Part shown: positions 11,793 to 24,900 of the stretch, piece after piece | Numbering within the stretch: the first letter of the stretch is position 1 | Layout of the letters: each line of letters begins with the position of its first letter | Assembly: GCA_004794655.1 (NCBI GenBank) | Contig: SMMW01000585.1 | Location: 1,134,001-1,198,000 of the forward strand | Origin: Marisa cornuarietis | Taxonomy: Eukaryota; Mollusca; Gastropoda; Architaenioglossa; Ampullariidae | Reading direction: 5' to 3' | Length of the DNA: 64,000 nt | Translations under genes and position numbers: made by a program | The notes under the pieces: generated by a model | Told to the model about the DNA's origin: nothing | The model's database searches: none | What the model saw: only the letters and a program-made list of their open reading frames with translations

Positions 11793-13751
11793 CGTTAACA
11801 ATCCATCTAAGATTGAGCAACTGGACTGCAGATGGCACAAATGATTTCAGGTGTCAGTTACTCTTACAAATACTCTTCAACGGATAGCAAGGGATTCACT
11901 TCAATCACAACGTGATCTTCATGGGCCTTACCTCTGCATCAAAAACTTTTATGTGATAATGTGAATACTTGTTTATTTTTATCACCTTCAAACAGTACGC
12001 TGATGTAGGTGGGTAGACAGACCTTACAAGGTGCTACAGCGGTAAAGTCAAAGAGCACTTTCAAGGTACGCTGAGTTATTTTCCCTGGCAACCTTTTCGT
12101 GCACATCTGTGGCACCTTGGGTTGACGACAGTCACAAATACATATATAATTATTAACACCGACCAGGCTTTTGAGTGACCAAAGAACGTGAGGTGCATTT
12201 AAGATCTGGCAGTTCAAAGTTTAGAAAATGAAACAAGTCATGTGAGGTCAGCTCTGACCAAATGACTGTAACTGTCTACATACAGCCAACAGTTCTCATG
12301 GACAAGTTCAGTGCTGTCAGTGACCAGCGCTATTTTTTAGTGTTCCTGTCAAAGATAAATCAAATTAAAAGTCCCACTGTCGACAGATAACATTATGATT
12401 GTTCTTGTTAGTGAGTAACAGTAGTCTCACTAGAGCGATAAATGAAAACCTATCATAAATTAAGCAGAGTGTGGTGGTGTGCTTTTGGTGAATGGCGATT
12501 AAAACCTCGGCATGTCCGCACCATTTGAACGATTCCCACCAAAGCTGGCATGAAAATTTGTTTTGATTATTGCTCGGTCGTAGACTATGTTTGCATACGT
12601 AGGTTGCTATGGAGTAAGTTTATTTTTATGTTTATTTTGTCCATTCTAAGATTTTACCAGTGTCTCACCATAAAACAGAGAAGTAAAAATTAAGATGCAC
12701 CCCTACCATGCAGAACAAACGTGAACAACGCGCAGTTTGAGACGGTTCCGATGAGGAAGAGAGAGAGAGAGAAGACGAGGATGGGTGATGGAAGCGAGCG
12801 ACAATCATAATAATTGAGGGAGAGTCTGGGAACGAGCTGTGCGGCGAGTAGCCCCACCACAACAATTAGTGTCTCCGCCTTCACTCGAAACTTCGTACCT
12901 CCGCTGCCAAACATGAGCAGTCAACCTGTCAGCCATGGAAGGAACATCAAGAGTACAAGTGTTTTTACTATTTCGCAACACTGACGCCATGCATGAATAA
13001 GTGCGAGTCAAATAAGGTGACATCAAAAGTTGACAATCACATCACAGCTGGAAGAGTCAGCGGGACAAACCTGACACCCCGGGAACTCACTTTATACTCC
13101 GTAATGTCCACTTAGATCATCCACCTGTTTTGAGCTGATTGCCGTAGTTTGTGGTATAACAGACATAATCTGACGACCTGAAAGATTTGAAAGGCAGCAA
13201 TACAGCAGTCACGACCTTTCTCTGTCGTGGCAGGTATTGGTGGATGATGGCTTTAGGAGACGAAGACCTGCTTAAGCTGGGTGTTTCGACGCAACCCTCC
13301 CAAGCCTGGGTGGCGAATAATTAAAAAAAAAAAAAAGGGGGGGTTAGCTGCTCGGCTTCACCGCCGCCGTTCAGGCGCCGAGGGCGCTCGCCTCGCTGTG
13401 CAGCCAGGCATTGAGTGGGGCTGACATTTGCGTCACCTGCAAGCAGCCCTGCGAGACGCGCCCATGACCCGCGGTGACACCGGCATCTCGCCTCGTTCTG
13501 ACAGCCTGGGTGAACGTGCCGACGTCGAGGGTATCGCTGATCGCGATCGGCTCAGTTATTGGCCTCTGCCACCCACAGTCAAGCCTGTGCAGAACTTCAT
13601 CACGCCTTGACTAGCAGTCCGGTGAACTGCTCTCTTCCAACATCGGCGAATCTTTGTAAATCACTCTTAATTGTATACACACTCTCGATTTTGTAGATAT
13701 GAAACAACGGTCAAGTAAACGTGTGCACATCATTTTCATACATTTAAGAAG

Positions 13752-13878
13752 CATGTGTCTCCGTTTTTAAGCGGAAATAGGTGGACGAATGTTGGACCAA
13801 GTTTGGAAACGTTTTTAAATAAATAACCGTCACGCCAAACGTTCGCCCTGATTTGTCCGCTTAACAACGGCCTTCAAG
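13752..13878. mobile_element. Foldback/MITE-like element, copy 2
   Basis: The left arm (GTTTTTAAGCGGAAATAGGT, then GGACGAATGTTGGACCAAG) pairs with the right arm, which read in reverse complement gives GTTGTTAAGCGGACAAATC and then CGAACGTTTGGCG. The arms share the GGACGAA(C/T)GTTTG...CAAGTTTGG core seen at 5909-6050 and 21787-21842. The centre is short and A/T-rich. Confidence 0.6.
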
Positions 13879-14099
13879 AACAATGTTTTGCGACACAACT
13901 CACAAAGAGACATGGCTCTCAGTTACATCTTCAAGAAGGTGGAAATTGTTGGCAAACAATGAACCTTTCTCATCGTTAGAGCCTCATAAACCTTATGACT
14001 GAACTCCACGGTAACCCAAAACTGATAGCACTTCCACTGGTGTGTGTAAGAAAGAGATAGAGGTGCACTTGATGCCTACAATAAAAGGGTGTGTGATCA

Positions 14100-14180
14100 T
14101 GCATATCTATATTTATAATTTAAATATATTATAATATTTATATTATACAACGCTTCGAGACAGGGTCTGATGCTATGGAA
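14100..14180 (+). mobile_element. LINE 3' end remnant
   Basis: Contains GGAAAGCGCTGTATAAATGC, a variant of the GGCGCTATATAAAT terminus seen at 20617 and, reversed, near 16400. This is typical of CR1/L2-like LINE 3' ends. No coding part remains. Confidence 0.4.
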
Positions 14181-16386
14181 AGCGCTGTATAAATGCACTG
14201 TGCACATATCTCTTGCGTAGCCCTCCCCCCCCCAAGGCATTTGAAGATCATTACTAAGCGTCATATCACAGGACAATATTAAAAAGGCGACGTCTAGACA
14301 AACACAGTACAACACAGTACACATTATACAGTATACATTATGATTATCAAGCTATAATGATATACAGTCTCAACTCGTTAGGCTGGCACCATTTATTTCT
14401 TCATCCAGGTCTCTCGCCAGATTAGATTTACCCTCGAATTATCCTTCTTTGTGCTGGAGGGATGGTGGCGAGAAAACGAGTTAGGACTGTATATGCAAAT
14501 ACAACCACTGAGCAAATTAACGCACCGTACGGTAGGTCTAGTGTCAAAACAGTCTTGTTTTTGTTTCAAGGATATAAGCTCTAGTAAATGTGTCTATACA
14601 GTGCCATGATTCAGATTACTAAGTGCTAAGTGTAGCGAAGAAGTGGGAAAAAACTGAGAAAGGGAAGAAAAAGATTGGTCGGAAAAAGTGAACAGTTATT
14701 TCTGGCAGTAGTTCGTCTAACCATGCTCTACAAACTTGCCAAAACAAGGGGAGGGTGGACGTGGAGGATAAACCAATCAGCATGGTCACTGCATTTACAT
14801 TCGGTGGTATTAGCTGAAACCACGAAACGAAACGAAAAATAATTGGGCAGAGGAGACAAGGAGGAAAAAAAAAGAGAGAAGATAGCGAACTTCGCTGCTG
14901 AGATACGAAACAGAAAATAATTGGGAATAAATTACCATAAGCATTCAGTAGCCTGACACGATCAGAACAATACCTTGGAAGAGAAAAAACTTTAAAAAAT
15001 AAAAATAAGGCGAGAGATGAATTATTTTTAAAAAGACCCAACCCAGAGACTAGTAGGAGAGCTTTGCTATAAGGGTTAGGGGTCTAACACGTGAAATACT
15101 GGCACCAGATCAACTCGACTCTATCAGTCGTCGTGACCTGCGAAACGGACGTTAAAATATGAGACAAGAGAGACAGGACTGTCCTGGGACCAGTACCACT
15201 GCGAGTTTCTGCCAGTTGACTTTCTCTTCCAACACCAGCGGCCATTACACCCTCGAAAACATGTTTTCGGAAAAACGAAACACGTTTACCATATGTACAC
15301 ACCAAAACCTTCGCCAGGTATACATGAGAGATATTTACTTTCTAAATTTCTGTATGATCTCCTGATTAAAATACGTTTGCAACTTTCGGCGCTTATGCAT
15401 GATCCAAGTAAGATTCCAAATTTTAACACGAATAATAACAATAATAATAGACTTTGTACGGCATATTTTTCGAGTAGAAGCAAACTCAACACGCTGTACA
15501 CGAAACACTACCAACGACCCGAGAGTTAACCAGACACGAAAGCCAAGCGTCAGCAAAGGGAAGACAGCGAGACATGATAAGCTTTGTTTTCTCCTCACGT
15601 CTGAATGTTTTCAGCCTGAGGTCGTTTTCAGCTGGCTCCTTTTTTGCAAAGCGTCCTCACTGCCTTGAGATAAACCTGCCACTGCACCTTGCAGTCTGCT
15701 TGCAGTGTTAAGCCCACGTGTTTAACAGACTTTTGTGGCGGGCTAGGTTAATTATCCAACAGCAAACCACTTTGTCGTGGGACTCCCAAATTAACAACAA
15801 AAAATAAAAATGTGGACGCATCCAAACCCGTGTCACCACAATGCCCGCGACAAAGGGAACCGGTAACAGAGCGCCACCTACTGGCCGAGAAGTAAACTGT
15901 CAATCAAAACACTTCATTCCCAACCCAACCGCATCTGATTGTAATGAGACGCCGAATAAAACAACTAAAAGACTACGTTAAACAAGTTATTTCCTTCTGC
16001 TAACAAATTCAAGAATCTCCCCTGAAAACTTTCCCCCCAGCTTTTTTCTTTAGGGAAATGCAAGGTCACGGTCAAGTGACACCCATCCGCCCCCCTCCCC
16101 AACTTGCCATTTTGTTATCGTGACGTGTCCTCGTCAAACTCACAAAGACCGTTATTGTTCAGAGTATCAAAAATCTGAGTGACGTCCTCCTGATACCGAT
16201 TCGGGACGTTGCTCTCTTTGTAATCTTCGTATGCGCGCGGTTTGATAACCGTGTGATGCAAAGACCGTCAACCACTCTTTCTTTCACAGACGAACCTGCT
16301 GTTGAATGAGTAACTGAATCCGTAGAATATTGGGGAAGGTAAGGCAGCAAATGAACCGCCCTCATAAAACGCTGGAACCGCAGAAA

Positions 16387-17007
16387 ATGATGATAATAAT
16401 AAACGGGTGGTTTATATAGCGCGTGATCACGCTGACGAAGGAGCCACAGTCAAGTATGAGACGTAGACAGCATACGAAGGACAAAAGGAGAAACAACTAT
16501 GCAGACAAGTAATTTAAAAAAAAACACACAAACAAAATACCCAAGGAAGAATTAGGGACCAAACAATAAGGATGGTGAGTGTCATAAATGTACAGAGCAA
16601 GACGAGCAGGCAGCAGACTAGTTAATTGACTGTAACCACAGACATTGACAACTATGTTGATTGGTGTAAGGAGTAATGTTCGTGGATGCATTTCTTTTTA
16701 GTGCATGTTTAAAAGAGTCGATGGCGGGTAGATGGCGGACATGTAAGGAAAGAGAGTTCCAGTGTTTTGCAGGACAGTAACTACAACTCCGGTGACCATA
16801 TGTGGTTGTTCTGGTGACAGGGATAGAGACCATACGGTCATCAGATGAAGAGCGGAATAGTATGGTTGGAATGAAGGGGAAAGGATGTTCAGATAAATAC
16901 TCAGAGCAGAAGCCTTCAAAGAAATTAAAACACAGCACGGACAGTTTGTACTGGATGCGATAACGGATGACTTCTAAACTCTTCGTGCAGTCTTCACACC
17001 CGCGCAT
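16387..17007 (-). mobile_element. Truncated non-LTR retrotransposon, C-terminal RT tail
   Basis: A minus-strand open frame of 129 codons (17007-16618) contains TTTYGHRSCSYCPAKHWNSL and then LHVRHLPAIDSFKHALK. This is the characteristic C-terminal stretch of reverse-transcriptase polyproteins of CR1/L2/RTE-type LINEs in invertebrates. It is followed by a 3' UTR ending in GCGCTATATAAACC and an A/T-rich triplet tail at about 16388-16410. The element is 5'-truncated and not functional. Confidence 0.75.
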
Positions 17008-18530
17008 TCGAGGTCTTAGGCATCTGCACGGCCAACTCGACCAGAAACCATCAGGCCTTAAACCATAGGAATGTCCATCATAAAGTAGTAATTTCGCCGC
17101 ACTCGAGGGTCACCGAACCGTTTTCCACTTTCTTGACATCTCCAACCCACGATGGCCAACGCCCATGTAGGCAAACAGGCGCTGTTTGGACAAGAAATGA
17201 CTTTTTAAGCGGGTACTTCACGTTAATCTACTTATCTCTGACAACTGTCTGTTCCCCTGTTAATGATGGCGCGATTATGGGCAGGCACGGCGCCCTTTGC
17301 AGGTTGTTTAGTGCCCATGTCACAGCACACATTACCCTAGCTTACAGGCTGCAGTTTTTATATTTTCTTTTCCTTCTTTCCTCTTTTGGTTTATTTTTCA
17401 TGGTGTTAGTGTGAAATGTTGCCGTACGACATCACTTTAGAGCTGCTACAGGTGCGAACATTCCGGCCAACATTTGTGCCCTTGTGACGTGCATACAGCG
17501 TGATGTTACATATCATACGTGACATTCTATGCGACATAGTATACATATCCTACAAGGCAGTGTTACACAATTGTTATACTTGCATGTTCCACGATATGTT
17601 TCACTATACCACAATAGTATTATAAATTCGTTCAGTGTTATTTTCTTAAGGGAATAAAAAATCTTTATTCAGTTATATTTTGTAGAGTAATGGTAAAGCG
17701 TCACAAATGTATAGAAACATGAAGGAAGACTCTGCAGTCCTGTACTAAAAGGGATTATCAACTCAAATACAAAAGGCTTCCAAAGCTCAAACTAAATGCC
17801 AGTAACATCCAAACCACGGACGAATACTGACTGATATTCTCTATAGGTCCGCGATCGAAACACAGGGCGGACTATCCCCCAGACCAGCAGTGCTCGCATC
17901 TCAGGGACCCGGTGCAGACCATGTCTCTGGGCGATGCATGTTCGATGGCTAATGCATCGCAGCACGATGAATCACTCATAAAACAGAATTCACATTCTAC
18001 CCCGCCAGACTTATATTCGATACAAGAATTTCTTCTCGGAAAAATGACAAACAAGAACTGCAACTGCCCTAGTGCATTCGGCACCCCTCCCCCGTTTCTT
18101 CTGTAATGGCACCCACTGCAGTCAAAACCTGCGATGTAGCCCCATCCCTGCCAAACGCCTCAACCCTCAGCTCTCACCAAAACATGGCGCCACACAAGAC
18201 GAATGTTGCATAATGAAACAAAAAGTATGCACGCACCTGGCTAGGCAGCAGGCCAGGACAGCCACAAACCAAACAGCTCGTAAGGTTCCAGCAGGAGTAA
18301 ATCACAAAACAGCCACCGCTTTTCAACCTCTCCAGCCTGTTTGGGTAAGTTACCAACGGTAAAAATCAATGGCTTCTTTGAACACAGTGAAGTTCCCCTG
18401 TGCCTCGTAAATTTCCCGAGTCTCAAACAACGTCAGCGGGGACAGTTCTAATCGATGGGAAATGATTATGTTCTGTTTTGCTTGATAAGTCGCAGTACTT
18501 CGACTAAAACATATTGAAAATGCCAGAGAT

Positions 18531-18860
18531 ACTGGAGCTTAATGCGCAAAATATATGTCCGCGGAACTGGGATTTGTAACGAAAGATATATGACTTCGGA
18601 AATAATGGCCAGTAGAGCAGAAATCTGTTAAATATAATGAGTTAAAAACAGGGTCTTGGGTGTAAGATAAGGAAAATCTTATTATAAATAAAATACAGGA
18701 GATTACTGCGCAAAATACATGACGTCAGCGGGACTGGGGTTTATTATGAAAGATATACGACTTCGGAAGCAATGGTCAGTAGAGCTGAAATCTGTTAAAT
18801 ATTATGAGTCGAAAATATGGTCTAGGGTGTAAGACAAGAAAAAAGTTATTAAACAAAAAC
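18531..18860. repeat. Tandem duplication, unit about 164 bp
   Basis: Two diverged head-to-tail copies: 18531-18694 and 18695-18860. Matching landmarks include GCGCAAAATA at 18544 and 18708, then GGACTGGG(A/G)TTT, GAAAGATATA, GACTTCGGAA, and AGTAGAGC(A/T)GAAATCTGTTA. Each is offset by about 164 bases. Confidence 0.8.
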
Positions 18861-19094
18861 ATGGAACAGCGCAAAGAAACATATACACGTCATAAGAAAG
18901 GACAACAACCACAATATACAACAAAAATATTAAGTACAATTTCGTGAAATGTCTTCAGCAGGGGGAAAATAGATTTATCGTGTATTTGTATTTCTAATCA
19001 TAACAACTCCACTTAATACTCAAAGGCAAAAGTACAGTATTATTCTTTGCTTCTGAAACTGGGCGAAATGACAGACCACAGTTCTAAGCAAGAT

Positions 19095-19142
19095 ACAACA
19101 CAATACCACTTTATTTATCCCCAAGGGCAATTCCAAATAGTG
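19095..19142 (-). mobile_element. Retroelement 3' tail, second copy
   Basis: The minus strand reads GGAATTGCCCTTGGGGATAA then ATAAAGTGGTATTGTG. This matches the tail at 11565-11625 in its AATTGCCC...AAATAAAGT core. It is followed (plus-strand right) by degenerate ATACATGATATAAA simple repeats. Confidence 0.45.
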
Positions 19143-20269
19143 CTCGTACTAGCAGTAATACATACATGATATAAAGAGATACTACATACATACACATGAT
19201 ATAAAATACATATACATAATATAAAAAGGGATGACGCAGACATATACATGATATAAAAAGAGATGATGTATACATGCTGAAATAATTTTTTTCTCTCTCG
19301 CGCACGCACACTCTCTCTCTCTCAGACACACACACATTCCCAGCAACAATGAATATAGTGGATATAGTGGTGACCTTAGGTCACCTCAGGCTAGTATGAG
19401 TTCACGGCCAGTAGAATTGATCAGGTGAATGGCACGTGGAATTAATGAATTGCGGTGACGATTGGTTTTGCATTCAGGCATCGCGTGCCTACAGCCAGAC
19501 CGCAAGAGTGAGAACTCACGTGTCAACACATGATCAGAAGAAGTAGTCGAAGAAGTACCCGCAAAAAGAGTCACACGGGCGCGAAACGCCGTCTTGGCAT
19601 TAAGTGGACGAGTCCAGCTCACAAACTGAAACACAACAGCCGCTCATGAAATTCCTATTTCATAGCAATAATTATAGGGAGTGGAACGTTGGCACGCCTT
19701 AAGGAACGATCGAGAACAACCTGACTGCATTCCTATCATAGTTCTGGGGCTGCCGAAATGGCCTCTGACGACGTCAGAACCCGTTCACAGTACGTCACAG
19801 GAGCCCTCTATACCCTGTGTACACAGGTCGCGTGGTACTGACAAATGTAAGCAGTTGTACGGTACCAAACACGTGTGGTGCTGATAACACCCGAAGGGAA
19901 ACTTGCATACACAGGTATAACACCTAATGGTAGTGACAACAGCTAGAAAACGTCAAGTTCTTTTAACAGCCAGGGCTCTTGTTCAAGTGGAAACAGCTTG
20001 CAGACCATAGTTATCCCCTCCTGATCTACCCTTCACGTGATCTCCTCCAACCACGGAAGCGCCTTTTGACACCCATCATGGTGTCCACTTTACGCTAAAC
20101 CTTCCACTTCGGGGTATTGAGACCGTTGACTAGGCTTGTTAAGGGTTACACTGCGTCGACAGCGACACTCAGACTGGTAAACTCATAAATTTATATATGG
20201 CGGGGGATAGGGAAGCAAGGGTGTCACGTGTTCCACAATTTTGTTATCTAAAAAACCCACCTCAAAGTA

Positions 20270-20645
20270 ATAGTCATCTTCTGACACCGAGCTTCTGCCA
20301 GTCCCACTATGCCAAAGACATATGGACAGAGGTATTTCTCCTACCAAGCCCCATTAACTTGGAACAGATTACCCATCAGCCTTCGACACTCAGATTCTTT
20401 TACTACCTTTAAGTCCAAACTCAAGACACCTTTTCCGAATAACGACTTCCTTGTGATCCTGTCCTGACATGAGTGTGCATAACGTGTGTCTGTAATTTAC
20501 TTTGTGTATGAGTGAGTGTATGTTGTAGAAGTGAGCGTGTCTGTTATATGTGAATATGGTGCATGGTTGTTGATGATTTAGTCTTTATGATTTATGTAAA
20601 GCGGTATCAGCAAATCTTTGGAAAGGCGCTATATAAATCATTATC
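20270..20645 (+). mobile_element. Truncated non-LTR retrotransposon 3' end
   Basis: A plus-strand frame reads KTYGQRYFSYQAPLTWNRLP then LRHSDSFTTFKSKLKTPF. This is the same class of LINE C-terminus as at 16618-17007 but a different lineage. The 3' end is GGAAAGGCGCTATATAAATC followed by an ATTATTATT-like tail near 20640. It is 5'-truncated with no intact protein. Confidence 0.75.
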
Positions 20646-21786
20646 ATTATTATTAATAGTCACACATTTCTCAAGGGCTAAAGATAGTTCAAAAATATTT
20701 AAACAAGTGTAAACACTTTTCCCCCTAGTGTCACAAAATCTTGTTTCTTCACACAGGTGAGAATGGTGGTGTAATAATGGCCATCTACTCATATTTGGTA
20801 ACAAACAAGACTAAAAGAAATCAAAACCAGTCACTACCTCACATGAACCTTACCGAAATTTTAATCATACTGATCTGAAATGGAACACTCGCAGACTCGT
20901 CAACGGAGCATTTTCACAAAGAAAGACAGTAGCCGTTCTAAGCTAGTTTATATTAAGTATCCATACGCAACCAGTGTGTCAAATCGTTGGCCAGACTACC
21001 TCAGCATGAACTTGTTCGGCAAAATTACAGCCAGCTCCTACAGCCACGACCCTTTGTAACCCACTTCGCAGAAGGTTCGATCGTCCGTCAGCTTAAGAAC
21101 AACAGACTACCTGTGTGTCGACGAGAGACGTTAGTTCTTTAGCTTAATATCATTAAACCTGTCTCTAACCCAAGACTCTCCCCCCTCCCCACAATCCCCG
21201 TCATGTCGAGGACTGGCTGCAAGACGCCTTTGGCCGCACTAAACGCTTTCGGCAAAGACACCGACGATCTTCCCAACGCTATGCATACAGCAGACTGTTG
21301 TCGTTCTTTCTGTTCAAATTGCCACACACTTGCCACCTGTCTGTCAATCACCTTTGGCGGCGAGAGCTAAAGAAAGACGAGGTTTGTTGAGGGCCGCGGC
21401 AGGCTGGCGGTGATCGCACGCAAAAACGCGCTGAAAGAGATCACGCTTCTGAGAGGCTTGTGCGCCACCTCGTGTCAGCTAGTGGGGACTGTTCCCATGA
21501 GTTAATTAATGTAGTCGGAACTAATTCCACATGCCTTACTGTCATGGACGTGGAAAAGCAGTCTGAAAGAATTCCGGAAAGGAATTCTGATCACTATGTT
21601 CCTATAAATAGAAACTAAAGGTGTGCACGTGTACGCTGCACGTGTTTGGAATTCTACCCACGTACTTATTACATATACATGCATATGCAAACAAAATATT
21701 CACACAGAGGTCTCATCATAATGTGACAGTTTTTATGTTTATAACAGCGCCTTTACCCACTGTTCGCTATCACCTTTCGGTGTTTT

Positions 21787-21842
21787 TAAAGGCCCTTCAA
21801 AACCAGACAAATATGGACGAACGTTTGACCAAGTCTGGCAAA
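21787..21842. mobile_element. Foldback/MITE-like element, solo arm
   Basis: One arm only: AACCAGACAAATATGGACGA, then ACGTTTGACCAAGTCTGGCA and AAG. It matches the arms at 5909-6050. No partner arm was found nearby. Confidence 0.5.
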
Positions 21843-21899
21843 GTTTTTCTTCGACATCCTCTGTGCGCTGGATATATATGTGTATGTGTTTACAGAAAA

Positions 21900-21919
21900 T
21901 GTGTGTGTGTGTTAGTGTG

Positions 21920-21975
<56 letters not shown>
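21900..21975. repeat. (GT)n microsatellite
   Basis: GT dinucleotide run with two TTAG-type interruptions near its start. Confidence 0.95.
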
Positions 21976-21977
<2 letters not shown>

Positions 21978-24900
21978 AGTTTAGTTTTCAATAATGATTG
22001 AGTTATCTAACGGTTAGGTGACGAATCCCTCTGTTGTTTTTTTACTATTTACAAATTATACCATTAACATATGAAGTATATTATGATAAAAAATTAAGTT
22101 GAAAAGTGATGTAGATTGCATAAATACCAACTTAAATATATTGCGAGTGATTTTGCTCACACAAGTCAACTGCCGGTTGATCGTTAATGTTCCTCGCTGA
22201 CTTAATTGATTAGGGAGAGGGAAGGAGACATGGCGTAGATCTAAAATTATAATATCATCACTTTCTCCTGAACTCAAACAGGCCAAACAGCCATTAAAGA
22301 CGAGGAATAAGTCCCTGGCGAATATGAGTAGGTGACGACTAGCGCCATGCCACTGGTGTCTGGTTTCGACACAGGCTATTTCACATGTGCACCGAATAAA
22401 AAATATATCTGCAGAAACCACTTCATGAATGTTTAATACCTGTGTCAAATCTGGGGCGGCCATAAAGAATTTTTCTAAACAATCGGTTATAGTTTAGGAG
22501 CGATATACTTAAGGGTTATGGTTAGTGTTATGTGACGGTGTTGTGTCTTTCTTTAGCTTTTGCAAAACTATTCTGGTTTATGCTGTTGATGATTTTGTAT
22601 ACAAAATCGAAAAACACCCAAATGTGTACAACCTGCTACTGAATCTTAGGTTTTGGTGAGAACCTCCGGGAACCAGAAGCCGTAAAATCTCAAACTGCCA
22701 ATCACCAAACACAAATATTCCTTAACAAAGTCATAGAACAGAGAAACTAGATACCAGTCTATTCCAACTGAGCGCCGTTCCTGGCAGAACCTTTCGAAAG
22801 TTCACATGAAACCATAATACTAACACTATTACATCCCAAGACCTTCAAGATTCCACTAAACACAACTTATCAAGATGCGCCCGCAAAAGATACTTGAAGC
22901 TCAAACTTTTGATGACCTTCGTTATAGTCAGCAATGACCATATAAAGCTGACAGGCCATGTTGTATGGTGAGTTTGGCTGCCTGTGGCCACACTTTACAG
23001 TTGCTGAAAGGCTACGGACGAAGCCCTCGTTGTGTGGGCTGATGAAACAATTAAACTCATTTGTCTGAAACCTTATCATGGCTGCCTAAGTCTATCATGG
23101 AGGCGTTTCCTCTGCTTAAGCTCCATTACAGCCGCACATGATCAGCCAACGGTGAAAGTTTTAGTCTGCCGCACACAGACAAGACCACCGTTGAGCTGGT
23201 CTGGTGCAGACAGGCTGTACCTGATGACCAACAAGCACGACTTACGACCAGCTGTCTGGGAGGCTTCGCCTCAAAACAAGCATCTAGAAATATTTTTTTA
23301 AAAGAAAATCAACAGCAGAATAGCTCACCCTTTATCATTTAAGATACCAGTATAACAAACTCCAAATAACACAAACAGTAAGCATGATACATTGCGAGAT
23401 ACAAAAAAGAAACAGTGTGAGAACTCGGACGTAGAGTACTTTTCCCGTCCTACAGAGATTAGATTTCAACCACTTGACAAACACTTCAGATGAATTTCCA
23501 AGTCAGATGATGCGAGGATGACATCAAGTAGCAAGTTCCACCACTAGTGAATTAGAAATACCCAAGTCTGACAGCAGGGTAATGAATAGAAGGCAGCAAA
23601 CTCTCGGAATTACACCGCTGTAAAAAGTTCGTTACAATAATAACTTAGAGCAGGAATAATAAAATGGCTTTCGTGGGTCGTCAGAAAGCTTTAGTTCATG
23701 CACAGCAAGGGCTTCCAGCAAAGTGACCTGAGTGCTCCAGCTCCAAATCTCGGGTATTTCACTTCTTGGGGCGGGTGTACAGACTCTAGCTGGATGATAA
23801 ACTGCGAATACTGTAGTTCATAATGATTTTACCTGCCTGCTATGTAGCATCCAGGGAGAGCGATTTTGCACCCGGCCCTTGAAAGGGAAGTGCTTGTGGA
23901 TGTGAAGGGCTCATGTGTAGACATATCACAGTTGTAGTATTATTTTGTCATTACTAACTGATGTAATAACGTGCGTTATCAAGCTGAAGGGCTAACTACT
24001 GGATATTCTTCGACAGCTGCAACAAAAGAATCAGTGTGACAGCCCAACGCACTTATTTTGCACCATATAACCCGTATTAATTTTGATTGTCGTCTCACCC
24101 GGTGTTGCACCCAGCGAGTTCATCGGGTGTTGCATGTGGCAGACTCATTCAATTTATAGACTTTTGTCACAAAGAATTAACGTTTTCACGCGATGCCACG
24201 CTCTTTGCTTTCTAGAGAAGTCGGATAGGTTCACTAGGTGCTGTGCTATGCGACCGCACGTCTCTTGTATCCACCCGATTCTGCACAAGGCTATGGTAAT
24301 TGTGAAAATAAAAGAAAAAGGGTTAAAGCACACTATAAAAGTATGAACAAAGCTCCGTGTGACACACAGTTGTTACTGCTGGCAATTATGTTAAGACCAA
24401 GGTCTACTCAGTCAGGTCTTTTTCAGCCTGGGGAAACCTCTCTTCCCCTTCCTACCTCTCTATCACACATACACGCGCGCGCGTTAGAAGAGCAACCTAC
24501 GCAAACACATCACTCATTTATAATAAGTAATCATGCGTTTGTCACGAGTAAGCGTTGAATGAATGATGAGGCAAACGACGGATGTCTTAAAGCTGGCATA
24601 CACTATAAGTGCTTGGATTATATTTGGTACAACCGTGAACACATTACTGACGCCTACCTGTCAATGTGGATGACTAACTCGACAGCTCACACTTTCGGTT
24701 GTTCGCTTCCATGTCAGATGATCACTGCCAGGTCACGGCTAATCTTTTTTCTCCCTGAATATCTGCACAGATCTTGAGAAATAATCCAAAAGGTTCCCAC
24801 AGGCCGGAGGTATTTATTCCCACGTCATAACTGCTAGGAGACTTGTCTCATTTCTTAACTTCCCGCCAGCAGTTTCTGGTGTCGGCCTTGTAAGCCAAGA

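Larger units (their letters stand above)
6051..13751. other. Intergenic; no gene recognised
   Basis: No open frame here shows a recognisable domain or consistent splice structure. The stretch contains simple repeats, including (AG)n at 8161-8186 and (AC)n at 11744-11790, and a retroelement 3' tail near 11565-11625. A minus-strand open frame at 10566-10748 looks signal-peptide-like but has no supporting context. Confidence 0.4.
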
